DNA of 64,000 nt from Desulfamplus sp964425195 (GCA_964425195.1 CAYRLG010000016.1:1-64000), one strand, 5' to 3'. Positions 1-8,935 are shown, numbered from the stretch's first letter. The notes: generated by a model not told the origin, from the letters alone. Numbers and translations: made by a program.

Positions 1-598
1 CAATATCTTCTACATCCTCAATTTCGCTATCATCTGCTTCTACTAACTCAGTATCCTCTGATGATACTGCATCAGAAAGTGAGAGTAGCTTATTTTTTAT
101 CTGCTCCAAAGTATCTGAAAAGCTTGTGTTGTCAGACGAGGCTTGAATCTCCATTTTGGAGATCATCTCAGTAACACTTTTAAGTACCTCTGTAATCTGA
201 TTAAGGTCTAAATTGGCATTTTTTGCAACTTCAGAAAAAGAGTTTAACAGATTACTTTTAGCCTCCTGTGTCATATCAAAGATATTTTCTGATGTTATGG
301 TTAGTTTATCAAGATTATCGATTTCAGTAGAGAGGTTTGCAAGATCACTGTTTATTGATGATCTTAAACTATAGAAGTTTCTTCTCTTAGATTTAATCTT
401 TTCGATATCATCCCCTGTATCCCAAATGCTTTTTATAAGCTCATCTGTATTAATAGATTTTAACTTAAGAATTGCATCTTCAGACGAGTAGTAGTGGCGT
501 ATTGCAAGTATAAACTTATGTTTTATAGAATTGTCTTTATATTTAAGGCTTGCGGTTGCCTGCTCAATGCTTTCTAAATTAATAGCTAAGTTAGCCAC
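1..598 (-). CDS. hypothetical coiled-coil protein, truncated by window edge
   Basis: A leftward reading frame is open from a GTG at 596-598 to base 1, about 199 codons, with no stop, so the C-terminus lies outside the window. An AGGGAG ribosome-binding site sits about 10 nt upstream of the GTG and decides this start. The protein begins VANLAINLESIEQ. It is rich in Leu, Ser, Asn and acidic residues with heptad-like spacing, consistent with a long coiled coil, and it turns strongly acidic towards the visible end (EDTELVEADDSEIEDVEDI). No signal peptide or membrane segment is visible. I do not recognise a family. It diverges from the operon beginning at 1036 and is separated from it by an assembly gap. 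Confidence 0.72.
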   Translation of the reverse strand, partial: MANLAINLESIEQATASLKYKDNSIKHKFILAIRHYYSSEDAILKLKSINTDELIKSIWDTGDDIEKIKSKRRNFYSLRSSINSDLANLSTEIDNLDKLTITSENIFDMTQEAKSNLLNSFSEVAKNANLDLNQITEVLKSVTEMISKMEIQASSDNTSFSDTLEQIKNKLLSLSDAVSSEDTELVEADDSEIEDVEDI

Positions 599-689
599 TG
601 ATCTAATCTCCCTGATATTTTTACTTATTTATCTTGATTGTTTGGGAAACAATAAAACTCTTAATACCAATTTTTTATCTGTATGATTG

Positions 690-783
690 AAAAAAAAAAA
701 AAATGGAGTTACCGTCATCGGAAAGTTAAAATATAATTACAAAAACATAACCAAATAGAAAAATAGATAAACTGAAAAAAATG
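690..783 (+). repeat. leader repeat, copy A (degenerate)
   Basis: Fourteen A residues are followed by a 74-nt unit (704-777) that aligns without gaps to 955-1028 with 62 of 74 identities. It contains the hairpin TTACCG-TCAT-CGGAAA, one pair short of perfect. The differences from copy B are mostly changes to A, as expected of a decaying copy. The unit ends in a truncated reading frame at 781 that enters the assembly gap. Its function is unknown. Confidence 0.75.
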
Positions 784-813
784 GACTTTGAAATCCCCAG
801 ATTAAGTTTTCAG

Positions 814-823
814 NNNNNNNNNN
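814..823. other. assembly gap (10 Ns)
   Basis: Ten consecutive N characters mark a scaffold join. The true gap length is unknown. The repeats on either side are a plausible reason why the assembly broke here. Confidence 0.98.
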
Positions 824-881
824 GCACAAATATAAAAAATAAAAAGTAAGAAACAGTTCTTTGAAAAATAAATAAGAATCT

Positions 882-909
882 GTAGAGAAGCACGGCCGTG
901 CGTATCACG
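882..909. repeat. REP-like GC-rich palindrome
   Basis: A perfect 12-bp palindrome GCACGGCCGTGC (890-901) lies inside a longer imperfect one beginning GTAGAGA, in very AT-rich surroundings. Its form resembles dispersed extragenic palindromes common in bacteria. That it is one copy of a family in this genome is inference, because the window has no second clear copy. Confidence 0.5.
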
Positions 910-933
910 AATAAATAAAAATAATTAAAAAAT

Positions 934-1030
934 AAAAAAAAAAAAAAAAAAAAATGGTGTTACCGTCATCGGTAAGTTTGAATATTATTACAATAACATA
1001 GCCAAATGGCAATAGAGATAAGCTGAAAGG
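934..1030 (+). repeat. leader repeat, copy B, 5' leader of the 145-aa gene
   Basis: Twenty-one A residues are followed by the 74-nt unit at 955-1028, which carries a perfect hairpin TTACCG-TCAT-CGGTAA (960-975) and a second small inverted repeat GCC-AAAT-GGC (1001-1010). It ends just before an AAAGG ribosome-binding site and the ATG at 1036, so it forms the untranslated leader of that gene. Read on the minus strand, the first hairpin is followed by a long T-run, so it could instead act as a leftward terminator. No known riboswitch class fits. Confidence 0.7.
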
Positions 1031-1035
1031 CAAAT

Positions 1036-1473
1036 ATGAAAATTACCAGTGAAGAGACCATTCAATCCAGTGAAAAAGAGTTTATAGATTTCATAAATGC
1101 AGAGCTTGATTGGAGTGCAATAGAAAAGATGCTTCTAAAAAAGCATAAACTTCAGCTCCAAGATGAAGTTGTTTACAAACATGGAGATATTATTGTACAT
1201 AATAACCAAATTGCATATCAGTTTGATTTTGATATAAAAGTTGCTCTATCCCTTATTTTTAATAAACACGGAGAGTGTATAGAGATAAAAACCCCAGATG
1301 CTACAGAGTTATCAGAACATAATTTGTCAGAAGAGTTGGAGTATGAAGAGAACTCTTACAGCACAGACAAACATTATCCAGAATTCCAAAATAGTGTAGA
1401 GATAAATAGTAATTTATCCAAGATGGCATCAAATATAGCTGAAATGATACATGACATCAATCAGGATACCTGA
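1036..1473 (+). CDS. conserved-looking hypothetical protein, 145 aa
   Basis: The ATG at 1036 is preceded by AAAGG with suitable spacing. The N-terminal part (residues 1-90) looks like a compact globular domain with alternating strands, including VVYKHGDIIVHNNQIAYQF and a sheet-like DIKVALSLIFN stretch. The C-terminal 50 residues are acidic and probably disordered. There is no signal peptide or membrane segment. The stop at 1473 lies two bases before the start of the next gene, so the two are almost certainly co-transcribed and co-translated. I do not recognise a family. The compact domain could be a partner or regulator of the zinc-ribbon protein encoded downstream. Confidence 0.85.
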   Translation: MKITSEETIQSSEKEFIDFINAELDWSAIEKMLLKKHKLQLQDEVVYKHGDIIVHNNQIAYQFDFDIKVALSLIFNKHGECIEIKTPDATELSEHNLSEELEYEENSYSTDKHYPEFQNSVEINSNLSKMASNIAEMIHDINQDT

Positions 1474-1475
1474 AT

Positions 1476-3233
1476 ATGAATAAAATTATACTATCAGATA
1501 AAGAAGAGATGGAGACTGCTATTGTAAGATCCCAATTTGATGAAATCCTTGTAAGAGAGATAACATCTCTTATAGAGATTGATTCTGACATTGCTATGCT
1601 TACCTATAACCTATCTACCATCTCCACCATTATTATTGCTATAGAGCGTGAGAGAGAGATCCGAAGTTCACCAAATATGCCTCCTCCAAGATTCACTTTT
1701 GATTCATTGGTTAATGAGCTTGTTGATCTTGGGCTTTACAAAGATGATGATATGTTAAAATCTGTTAAAGCAGTTTTGGAGCAAGGTTATCTTACCCAAA
1801 ATTCTGAAGGTGAGCTTAAAGCAGAAGCCTCTGCATACACTATTGTAGGTTTTCTTGATAAAATGTTTCCGGGTATGCAAGGAATTCAGTTAATTGCCTT
1901 TGTAATGCAGATGATTGACGAAGTATTGACGGAACGTAAGACTCTTGAATATGCAACTAATAGCTTTGCAACGACCTTAAAAAACAGTGGTGTATCAGTT
2001 ACAAGAGAGAAGGCTGAAAAAAAAGCTCAAGAGCTTGCTCTTGACAACTCTGCAAGTCGTGAAATGAGAGAGGTCGCTCTAAAACTTAAAGAGGCAAATA
2101 TTAAACGCCTTGCCCAGCAGAGATTCAAAGAAAAACTTGCTCTAAATAAAGCCGCTGGTAAGCCATCCTTTCATTTTGATGGAGGCAGTAAATTAGACAA
2201 AGTAAAGATAACATCTGTTTTCGAGCAACTACCTTCTGATGAGGAGATTGAGGCTGAAAAAAGGGCAAAAGAAGAGGAGCAAAAAAGGGCAAAAGAGGAA
2301 GCTGAGAAACAATATCAAGAAGCCCTTTTAAAGGCCGCAGAGATTGAAGAGCAAAAGAGAAGACTAAAAGAGGCAGAAGCTGAATCTGCAAGAGAGCTTG
2401 AAAGAAAAGCAGCTGAGCTTGCGGCAAAAGAGCAAGCCCTAAAAGAAGCTGAAGTTGCCGCATTAAAACTTGAGAAGCAGCAGGCAGAAATTTTAGCTAA
2501 AGAGGCTCAAATGGCTGCCCGTGAAGCAGAACTAAAATTGAGAGAGGAGCAGCTAAAAGCTGCTGCTATAAAAGAGGAGCAATTAAAATCTGCTGCTCAA
2601 AAAGATGTAGTTGAACAAAAGGTTGAAGAGCAAGAAAGTATAACGTCTAAAAAAGTAGATAAAGAAGAGTCTTTTCAACACCAAAAAGATAATTTAATAC
2701 AAACTGCCTCTGATAATGATATTGAGGCAAGGATAAGCGGAATTACTGATGACATAGAATCAAGAATTGCTGCATTTGAAGCAGAACTTACTATAAATTG
2801 CCCTCTTTGTAAAAATGGAACAATAAAAAAAGAGAAGACAGAGACGGGGAAAAACTATTTTATCTGTTCCGATAAAAATTGCCGTTTTGTAAGTTGGTCC
2901 CAGCCTTACCACTTTTCATGTCCTTTATGTAAAAACTCCTTTCTTGTAGATTTTCAGAATATAGATGGCACAAAGGGGTTAAAGTGTCCAAGGGCATCTT
3001 GCTCATTCTCACAAAATCATCTTGCTGATCCTGCAACATTATATAACCCGCCGCCTCAACAACCTATAAATACTCCACCACAGCAGTCTGTTACAGGAGT
3101 TGGTTATCAACAAACAACCTACCCACAGCAACAACCTTCGGGGTATGCACAACCTCAAGCTGTTCAACCATCTCAGGTGTCGGGTTCAGAACCACCTAAA
3201 AAGAGACGTCTTGTTAGACGAATCAAAAGATAG
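1476..3233 (+). CDS. coiled-coil protein with double C4 zinc ribbon
   Basis: A 585-residue cytoplasmic protein with four regions. Residues 1-160 look globular and mostly helical. Residues 160-430 form a very long charged Ala/Glu/Lys/Arg coiled coil of TolA-like composition. Two zinc-ribbon units follow, with cysteine pairs at C442/C445 and C464/C469, then C482/C485 and C504/C509. The spacing resembles the C4 zinc fingers at the end of DNA topoisomerase I. The Pro/Gln-rich tail ends in a basic cluster (KKRRLVRRIKR). No topoisomerase catalytic domain is present. The zinc ribbons and basic tail suggest nucleic-acid binding, but that is inference. It follows the 145-aa gene by two bases. Confidence 0.9.
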   Translation: MNKIILSDKEEMETAIVRSQFDEILVREITSLIEIDSDIAMLTYNLSTISTIIIAIEREREIRSSPNMPPPRFTFDSLVNELVDLGLYKDDDMLKSVKAVLEQGYLTQNSEGELKAEASAYTIVGFLDKMFPGMQGIQLIAFVMQMIDEVLTERKTLEYATNSFATTLKNSGVSVTREKAEKKAQELALDNSASREMREVALKLKEANIKRLAQQRFKEKLALNKAAGKPSFHFDGGSKLDKVKITSVFEQLPSDEEIEAEKRAKEEEQKRAKEEAEKQYQEALLKAAEIEEQKRRLKEAEAESARELERKAAELAAKEQALKEAEVAALKLEKQQAEILAKEAQMAAREAELKLREEQLKAAAIKEEQLKSAAQKDVVEQKVEEQESITSKKVDKEESFQHQKDNLIQTASDNDIEARISGITDDIESRIAAFEAELTINCPLCKNGTIKKEKTETGKNYFICSDKNCRFVSWSQPYHFSCPLCKNSFLVDFQNIDGTKGLKCPRASCSFSQNHLADPATLYNPPPQQPINTPPQQSVTGVGYQQTTYPQQQPSGYAQPQAVQPSQVSGSEPPKKRRLVRRIKR

Positions 3234-3274
3234 ATACTATAAAGTACAACTTTATTAACATTAAGGAGACGTGA

Positions 3275-4366
3275 GTGAAGTGGCAATTTGCCGATAAACG
3301 GCTTGAAACAATATATGATAAAGTTAAGCAAAGAACCCGTCTTTCAAAAGAGGACGGGCTTCTTCTTTTTGAAACCTTTGATCTTAATGGGGTTGGTATG
3401 ATTGCTGACCATGTAAGGCAAAGATTGCATGGCAAAAAGGCGTTTTATATATATAATCAACATATAAACTATACCAATATCTGTAAAAATCGCTGCCTTT
3501 TTTGTGCCTATGCTGTGAATAAAGGAGATAGAACTGCATATTCATGGGATATTGACGAGATTGAAAAACGGATCATGGAGAGGATTGATGAACCTGTAAA
3601 TGAGCTTCATATTGTTGGAGGTTTAAATCCTGATCTGAAGTTCTCATATTTCATTAATTTACTCGCAACTGTGAAAAGATTACGCCCCAAAGCAAAGATA
3701 AAGGCTTTTACCTGTGTTGAGATAGATTATCTCTCCAATCTATCAGGCTTGTCTATTCATGAGACCATAACTGCATTAAAAGAGGCTGGGCTTGATATGA
3801 TGCCCGGAGGCGGTGCTGAGGTTATGAGCGAACGGATAAGAAAAGAACTATTTCCACGAAAGATGGGCAAAGATAGATGGATTGAGATAATGCAGTGTGT
3901 TCACCGTGCTGGAATACCCTCTAACGCCACTATTCTTTACGGTCATATTGAAACTATTGAAGAGAGAGTAGATCATCTTATAAAACTTAGAGAACTTCAA
4001 GATAGAACTGGTGGTTTTTCTGCGTTCATTCCATTGGCGTTTCATTCAACAAACACAAAGCTCTCTTATATTCCACCCACAACTGCTATTGATGATCTAA
4101 AGATGGTTGCAATATCAAGGCTTATTTTGGACAACTTTTCTCATATTAAGGCTTATTGGGTTATGATTGGTGAAAAACTTGCTCAGGTGGCTTTAAATTA
4201 TGGGGCAGACGATTTAGATGGTACAATAATTGAGGAGAGAATAACCCATACTGCTGGAGCAAAATCTGCAAAAGGACTTACTCGTCAACTTATGGAAGAG
4301 ATGATAACAAGTGCTGGTTTCACTCCGGTTGAGAGAGATTCATTTTATGGAGAGATTGATGCTTAA
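3275..4366 (+). CDS. mqnE: aminodeoxyfutalosine synthase MqnE
   Basis: A radical-SAM enzyme of the futalosine route to menaquinone. It joins 3-[(1-carboxyvinyl)oxy]benzoate to the adenosyl group of SAM to give aminodeoxyfutalosine. The CxxxCxxC cluster motif is at C70, C74 and C77, in the family context HINYTNICKNRCLFCAY. The MPGGGAEV and GHIET segments conserved in MqnE/MqnC proteins are also present. The 363-residue length is normal. The start is a GTG at 3275, set by AAGGAG six bases upstream. The stop overlaps the start of mqnC, so the two are coupled. The menaquinone role fits an anaerobic or microaerobic respiring bacterium. Confidence 0.93.
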   Translation: MKWQFADKRLETIYDKVKQRTRLSKEDGLLLFETFDLNGVGMIADHVRQRLHGKKAFYIYNQHINYTNICKNRCLFCAYAVNKGDRTAYSWDIDEIEKRIMERIDEPVNELHIVGGLNPDLKFSYFINLLATVKRLRPKAKIKAFTCVEIDYLSNLSGLSIHETITALKEAGLDMMPGGGAEVMSERIRKELFPRKMGKDRWIEIMQCVHRAGIPSNATILYGHIETIEERVDHLIKLRELQDRTGGFSAFIPLAFHSTNTKLSYIPPTTAIDDLKMVAISRLILDNFSHIKAYWVMIGEKLAQVALNYGADDLDGTIIEERITHTAGAKSAKGLTRQLMEEMITSAGFTPVERDSFYGEIDA

Positions 4367-5564
4367 AATTGATGATCCCAAAATAGTTAATACAGTTGAA
4401 TTTGATAGCGATGAGCTTGATAAAGTTATTGATAAGGTTTTAAACAAAAAACGTCTTTCAATTGAAGATGGTCTTACTCTTTACCATAAAGCTCCTCTTT
4501 TAACATTGGCAAACCTTGCGGATAATAGGCGTTTTGAACTTCACCCAGAAAGAGTGATAACTTTTGTGGTTGATCGTAATATCAACTATACAAATATCTG
4601 CATGTCAGGCTGTCTATTTTGTGCATTTTATAAAGCTCCTTTATCAGATGGGAAAGATAAAAATGATAATAGTGAACAACATGGTTATATTATCTCAAAA
4701 GAGAGCCTTTATGAAAAGATTAAAGAGACAATAGAGCTTGGAGGAACTCAGATTCTGCTTCAAGGAGGTATGAATCCAGCTCTTAACCTTGACTACTACG
4801 TTGATCTTTTACAGTATATCAAAAAGAACTTTGATATTCATGTTCATGGATTCTCTCCTCCAGAAATATGGTGGCTTACTCAAAATTCACAATTTAAAGA
4901 AACATCAAAATCAATAAAAAACTCATCATCAACTACGGCATACTCATCTAAGAGATCGCTCTCAGTTAAAGAGCTAATTTCTATCTTAAAAGATGCTGGA
5001 CTTGATTCTATACCAGGAGGTGGTGCTGAAATCCTATCCGATGAGATAAGGCAGAAAATATCTCCAAATAAGTGTACAACAGATCAGTGGCTTGAGGTGA
5101 TGCAAAGTGCTCATGAGTTAGGGCTTAAATCAAGTGCTACCATGATGTTTGGACATATCGAATCTCCTGTTCATATATTTAACCATTTAGGTAAAATTCG
5201 CTCTCTTCAAGATAAAACAGGTGGATTTACAGCATTTATCCCATGGACATTTCAGCCAGAGAACACTAACCTTAACAAAGTGAGAAAAGCCAGTGCAGCA
5301 GAATATTTGAGAGTTCTTGCATTAAGTCGGCTCTTTTTGGATAATGTTGATAATATTCAAGCATCATGGGTAACTCAAGGAGATAAAATTGCTCAGACAG
5401 CTCTATTTTATGGGGCAAATGATATGGGCAGTACCATGATTGAAGAGAATGTTGTAGCATCAGCCGGAGTCGATTTTATGCTTCCTGAAAAAGAGATTCG
5501 CAGACTTATTAAAGAAGCTGAATTTGTACCAAGACAGAGAGATTGCTTTTATAATTTGATATAA
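4359..5564 (+). CDS. mqnC: cyclic dehypoxanthine futalosine synthase MqnC
   Basis: A second radical-SAM enzyme of the futalosine menaquinone pathway, which cyclises dehypoxanthine futalosine. The cluster cysteines are C81, C85 and C88 (CMSGCLFC), and IPGGGAEI and FGHIESP match the family. I start it at ATG 4359 (MLKIDDPK) because GGAGAG lies five bases upstream and the codon overlaps the mqnE stop. An earlier in-frame ATG exists at 4347. Two hydrophilic inserts are unusual: a Lys/Asp/Asn stretch just after the cluster and a Ser-rich stretch encoded around 4880-4965 (SSSTTAYSSKR). MqnE and MqnC are homologous, which suggests an ancient duplication. Confidence 0.92.
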   Translation: MLKIDDPKIVNTVEFDSDELDKVIDKVLNKKRLSIEDGLTLYHKAPLLTLANLADNRRFELHPERVITFVVDRNINYTNICMSGCLFCAFYKAPLSDGKDKNDNSEQHGYIISKESLYEKIKETIELGGTQILLQGGMNPALNLDYYVDLLQYIKKNFDIHVHGFSPPEIWWLTQNSQFKETSKSIKNSSSTTAYSSKRSLSVKELISILKDAGLDSIPGGGAEILSDEIRQKISPNKCTTDQWLEVMQSAHELGLKSSATMMFGHIESPVHIFNHLGKIRSLQDKTGGFTAFIPWTFQPENTNLNKVRKASAAEYLRVLALSRLFLDNVDNIQASWVTQGDKIAQTALFYGANDMGSTMIEENVVASAGVDFMLPEKEIRRLIKEAEFVPRQRDCFYNLI

Positions 5565-5601
5565 AAATATATCTTAAATATAACCACAATCCAAATATAA
5601 A

Positions 5602-5635
5602 CGTAGAAAACTACTGCTTTACAGCTGCTCCTACG
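5602..5635. repeat. imperfect intergenic palindrome
   Basis: CGTAG (5602-5606) pairs with CTACG (5631-5635) around a partly self-complementary interior containing CTGC and GCAG. It lies between mqnC and nagZ. It may be a terminator-like hairpin after mqnC or a degraded dispersed palindrome. There is no T-run to decide. Confidence 0.3.
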
Positions 5636-5692
5636 ATAAATTTCAGAGAGAGACTATAAAAATAGTAAAACACAATTAGGATAAAAATATAA

Positions 5693-6718
5693 ATGACTCC
5701 AGAAAACGCAAATATAGAGCTTCTTGCAGGACAAAGATTAATGGTGGGGTTTGAAGGAACAGAGCTGAATAATGAGCTTAAAACGCTTATAAGAGATATT
5801 AAAGTAGGAGGTATTATTCTTTTTGCCATAAATATTCAATCCGCTGCACAGGTTAAGGCTCTGTGTAAGTCTGCCCAAGAGTATGCCCAAACGTGCAATC
5901 TGCCACCTCTTATTATTGCTGTGGATCAGGAGGGGGGAGAGGTTGCAAGGCTCAAAAAACCAGACTTTACAGAGTTTCCTGGAAATCCTCATATTAACGA
6001 TGTTGAGAGTGCCGAAATCTTTGGAACTATAGTGGCAAATGAGCTAAAATCTGTAAATATTAACATGAATTTTGCTCCTGTAATGGATTGTCTCCCTACA
6101 CTAAATAGCGTGACTACTAATTTTAAAAGCATTATGGTCAACCGTGTCTTTCCCGGTACTCCTGAAAATGTTGCAAAACTTGGCTCTCATGTCATAGAGA
6201 CTCTTCAAAGAAATGGTATAATGGCAGTTGCTAAACATTTCCCAGGTATTGGTAGAACTACAAGGGACTCACATATAGAATTACCAGTTCTAAAATCAGA
6301 GCATGCAGACCAAAACCTTATGGAAAATAGTGATTTTATTCCATTTAAAGCTGCAATAAAATCAAATGTTGCTGGAATTATGCTATCACACATCCTATAC
6401 AAATCAATGGATAACGATTGGCCAGCCAGTCTTTCCTACAATATTGCAAAAAGAGTACTGCGTAACCAGATGGGTTATCAGGGAGTTGTTATGACTGATG
6501 ATCTGGATATGAAGGCTATTAAATATGATATAAAGACCACTATAAGGCAGATTTTAAATGCAGAGGTTGATATTGCACTTATATGTCATAAAGGAGCTGC
6601 AATTGAAGCGGCATTTAAGGAGATTATAAAATTGATTACAACTTATGAAGAGTTTTATAAAAAAGGGATAGAATCATATCAGAGGATTGAAACGCTCAAG
6701 AAAAGGTATCTTATCTAA
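5693..6718 (+). CDS. nagZ: beta-N-acetylhexosaminidase, glycoside hydrolase family 3
   Basis: A cytoplasmic NagZ-type enzyme of peptidoglycan recycling that removes N-acetylglucosamine from anhydromuropeptides. The 341-residue single domain carries the diagnostic motifs: AVDQEGGEVARL (76-87), the substrate-binding KHFPG (181-185), the DSH triad (192-194) that holds the catalytic His, and VVMTDDLDMKAI (265-276) with the nucleophilic Asp. No signal peptide is visible, in agreement with a cytosolic role. A weak AGGA lies upstream of the ATG. The gene ends 10 bases before the end of the convergent tsaD gene. Confidence 0.92.
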   Translation: MTPENANIELLAGQRLMVGFEGTELNNELKTLIRDIKVGGIILFAINIQSAAQVKALCKSAQEYAQTCNLPPLIIAVDQEGGEVARLKKPDFTEFPGNPHINDVESAEIFGTIVANELKSVNINMNFAPVMDCLPTLNSVTTNFKSIMVNRVFPGTPENVAKLGSHVIETLQRNGIMAVAKHFPGIGRTTRDSHIELPVLKSEHADQNLMENSDFIPFKAAIKSNVAGIMLSHILYKSMDNDWPASLSYNIAKRVLRNQMGYQGVVMTDDLDMKAIKYDIKTTIRQILNAEVDIALICHKGAAIEAAFKEIIKLITTYEEFYKKGIESYQRIETLKKRYLI

Positions 6719-6728
6719 AATATTACTC

Positions 6729-7814
6729 TTAAATTCTTGTGCGAGAAAAGACATCATGATTAAAATGACACAAACGTTCCTCTTTAATCATTCTATATCC
6801 TCTTGCAGCAACCATTGCAGCATTATCACCACAAAGAGAGATTGGGGGAAGATGCAGTTTTAACTCATTAGCTCCAACAACCTTAGACTTGGTTAGATCG
6901 GATTTATCTGATAATCCGCAAAAACTTGGGTAATATATATATGAAAGAAGTTTTCTTTTTAAGGCAGAATTTGCAGCAACTCCACCAGCCACAGCAATAT
7001 GTTTAACCTTTTTAAGTAATGCAGCATTAATAAGTTTTTGAGCAAGCACCTCTACTACAGACTCTTGAAATGCTGCGGCAATATTTGCAGCCATATTTTC
7101 ATTATTATCTACAGCAAAACAATTCAATCCCGAACCTCCATGTTCGTGAATATATCGTGCAACAGCAGATTTAATTCCGCTAAAGCTAAAATCAAAACTA
7201 TCTTTTTCAAGGTAGGATTTTGGAAAAGATATAACAGAGGGATCGCCTTTTTTAGCTAACCGTTCAATTACAGCACCCCCAGGATAACCAAGTCCTAACA
7301 TCTTGGCAACTTTATCAAAAGCCTCACCTGCAGCATCATCACGAGTTTGACCCATCAACTCAAATTCATCATAAGAGGTAACATAATAGATATTTGTATG
7401 ACCACCGGAAGCTAATAGAATAACAAAAGGAAACTCTGGAGGAGCATCTGTGAGAAAAACAGAGTAGATATGACCTTCAAGGTGATTAACTCCTGTCCAT
7501 GGAACATCTCTTGCCCACGAAAATGCTTTAGCAAATGAGAATCCCACCAGCAGAGCACCTATTAAACCTGGTCCTCTGGTTGCTGCTACCCCTTCAATCT
7601 GCTCAATAGTTATTCCAGCAGAATTCACAGCATCTGTTACAACAGGTATAATAGATTCAATGTGCATTCGTGATGCAAGCTCTGGCACAACACCGCCGTA
7701 TTTATGGTGAACAGCCACCTGTGACGAAACTACAGAAGAGAGAATCTCTTTTCCATCTTTAACAACTGCAGCAGCAGTTTCATCACATGATGATTCAATA
7801 CCAAGTATAATCAC
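6729..7814 (-). CDS. tsaD: tRNA N6-adenosine threonylcarbamoyltransferase TsaD
   Basis: It transfers the threonylcarbamoyl group from threonylcarbamoyl-AMP to A37 of tRNAs that read ANN codons, acting with TsaB and TsaE (not in this window). The 361-residue length is normal. The ASKHA-type start ILGIESSCDETAAAV is visible, as are metal-binding histidines in NHLEGH (H111, H115) and the LASGGHT loop. The start is a GTG at 7814, seven bases after the purM stop, with only a weak ribosome-binding site. It is probably translated in an operon with purM. Confidence 0.95.
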   Translation of the reverse strand: MIILGIESSCDETAAAVVKDGKEILSSVVSSQVAVHHKYGGVVPELASRMHIESIIPVVTDAVNSAGITIEQIEGVAATRGPGLIGALLVGFSFAKAFSWARDVPWTGVNHLEGHIYSVFLTDAPPEFPFVILLASGGHTNIYYVTSYDEFELMGQTRDDAAGEAFDKVAKMLGLGYPGGAVIERLAKKGDPSVISFPKSYLEKDSFDFSFSGIKSAVARYIHEHGGSGLNCFAVDNNENMAANIAAAFQESVVEVLAQKLINAALLKKVKHIAVAGGVAANSALKRKLLSYIYYPSFCGLSDKSDLTKSKVVGANELKLHLPPISLCGDNAAMVAARGYRMIKEERLCHFNHDVFSRTRI

Positions 7815-7821
7815 TTAACCA

Positions 7822-8865
7822 CTACACCCATTCGACCTGAGATTCTGACTCTGTTCTGGATGCAATCTCTCCGATAATATAAGCTCTCTCTTCCATTGCA
7901 CTGAGTCTATCCATGAAATCCTGTGCCGAATCTTCTGGAACAACTGCAATCATACCAATACCATTATTAAACGTTCGGTGCATCTCATGCTCTTCTACAT
8001 CGCCTGCATCTTGTAGGAATTTAAAAATTGGGGGGATTTCCCAACTGCCTTTATTTATAATAACCTTACAAGCATCAGGAATAACTCGGATGATATTTTC
8101 ATCAATACCTCCGCCGGTAATGTGTGCAAGACCATGAACAGGTAGATCGCGTATAAGTCCAAGCACGGTCTGAACGTAAATGCTGGTTGGGGTCAGAAGC
8201 TCCTCACCAAGAGTTTTACCAAGCTCAGGGATATATGTCTTAACTGTATAGCCACATTTTTCAAAACATATTTTACGAACAAGAGAGAAACCATTGCTGT
8301 GAACTCCGCTTGATGCAATACCAATAAGCTTATGACCATTTCTAATCTCTGAACCATCTATTATTTTAGAGTTATCTACAATACCGACGGTAAAACCTGC
8401 CATATCGTATTCGCTCTCATGGTATATTCCGGGCATCTCTGCCGTCTCACCACCAATAAGAGCACATTGTGATTCACAGCACCCCTTTACAATACCCTCA
8501 ATAATCTGCCCTGCAACCTCGTTATTGAGTTTACCCATAGCAAGATAATCAAGAAAAAAGAGAGGCTTTGCACCTTGAACTATTATATCGTTTACACACA
8601 TTGCAACAAGATCAATGCCAATAGTGTCATGTTTATCCATTGCAAAGGCGATCTTGAGTTTTGTCCCCACACCATCTGTAGAGCTAACCAACACGGGATG
8701 GGCATAGTGGGAAAGATTCAACGAAAAAAGACCTCCAAAACCACCAATTTCTCCCATAACGCCTGATCTTGGTGTTGTTTTGGCAAGCTGTTTGATGACA
8801 TGAACAAGATCATTTGCTTTACTTATATCCACACCAGCATCAGCATAAGTCAACGATTTACCCAT
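7822..8865 (-). CDS. purM: phosphoribosylformylglycinamidine cyclo-ligase PurM
   Basis: It closes the imidazole ring in step five of purine biosynthesis (FGAM plus ATP to AIR). It is a 347-residue PurM-superfamily protein. The N-terminal glycine-rich segment GEIGGFGGLF, the STDGVGTKLK nucleotide-binding motif and the GGETAEMPG motif are intact. A strong GAGGAG ribosome-binding site precedes the ATG. It is the first gene of a purM-tsaD pair and is divergent from hom. Confidence 0.95.
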   Translation of the reverse strand: MGKSLTYADAGVDISKANDLVHVIKQLAKTTPRSGVMGEIGGFGGLFSLNLSHYAHPVLVSSTDGVGTKLKIAFAMDKHDTIGIDLVAMCVNDIIVQGAKPLFFLDYLAMGKLNNEVAGQIIEGIVKGCCESQCALIGGETAEMPGIYHESEYDMAGFTVGIVDNSKIIDGSEIRNGHKLIGIASSGVHSNGFSLVRKICFEKCGYTVKTYIPELGKTLGEELLTPTSIYVQTVLGLIRDLPVHGLAHITGGGIDENIIRVIPDACKVIINKGSWEIPPIFKFLQDAGDVEEHEMHRTFNNGIGMIAVVPEDSAQDFMDRLSAMEERAYIIGEIASRTESESQVEWV

Positions 8866-8935
8866 TGAAAACTCCTCATTATTACAGACATAAGTCTAAA
8901 ATTTAAGTGAAAAACAGTAAACTTATTAAGTCAAA

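Larger units (their letters stand above)
599..1035. other. divergent intergenic region with assembly gap and repeats
   Basis: This is 437 bases without a confident gene, between two divergent genes. It is extremely A-rich and holds two poly-A-headed copies of a 74-bp leader repeat, a run of Ns and a GC-rich palindrome, listed separately. A short frame opening with ATG at 781 (MDFEIPRLSF) runs into the Ns directly after the first repeat copy. It has no Shine-Dalgarno, so I do not call it a gene, but a small gene may be lost in the gap. Confidence 0.7.

Noticed and set aside
690..1030. Cyclic-di-GMP or fluoride riboswitch in the leader repeat
   Set aside because: TTACCGATG on the minus strand recalls the 3' end of the GEMM motif, and TGGTGTTACC recalls fluoride switches. 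The remaining conserved blocks of both classes are absent.
2125..2463. 112-codon minus-strand Leu/Gln-rich frame
   Set aside because: It is antisense to the Lys/Glu/Ala coiled coil of the zinc-ribbon gene. Leu/Phe/Gln richness is the expected reverse of that composition.
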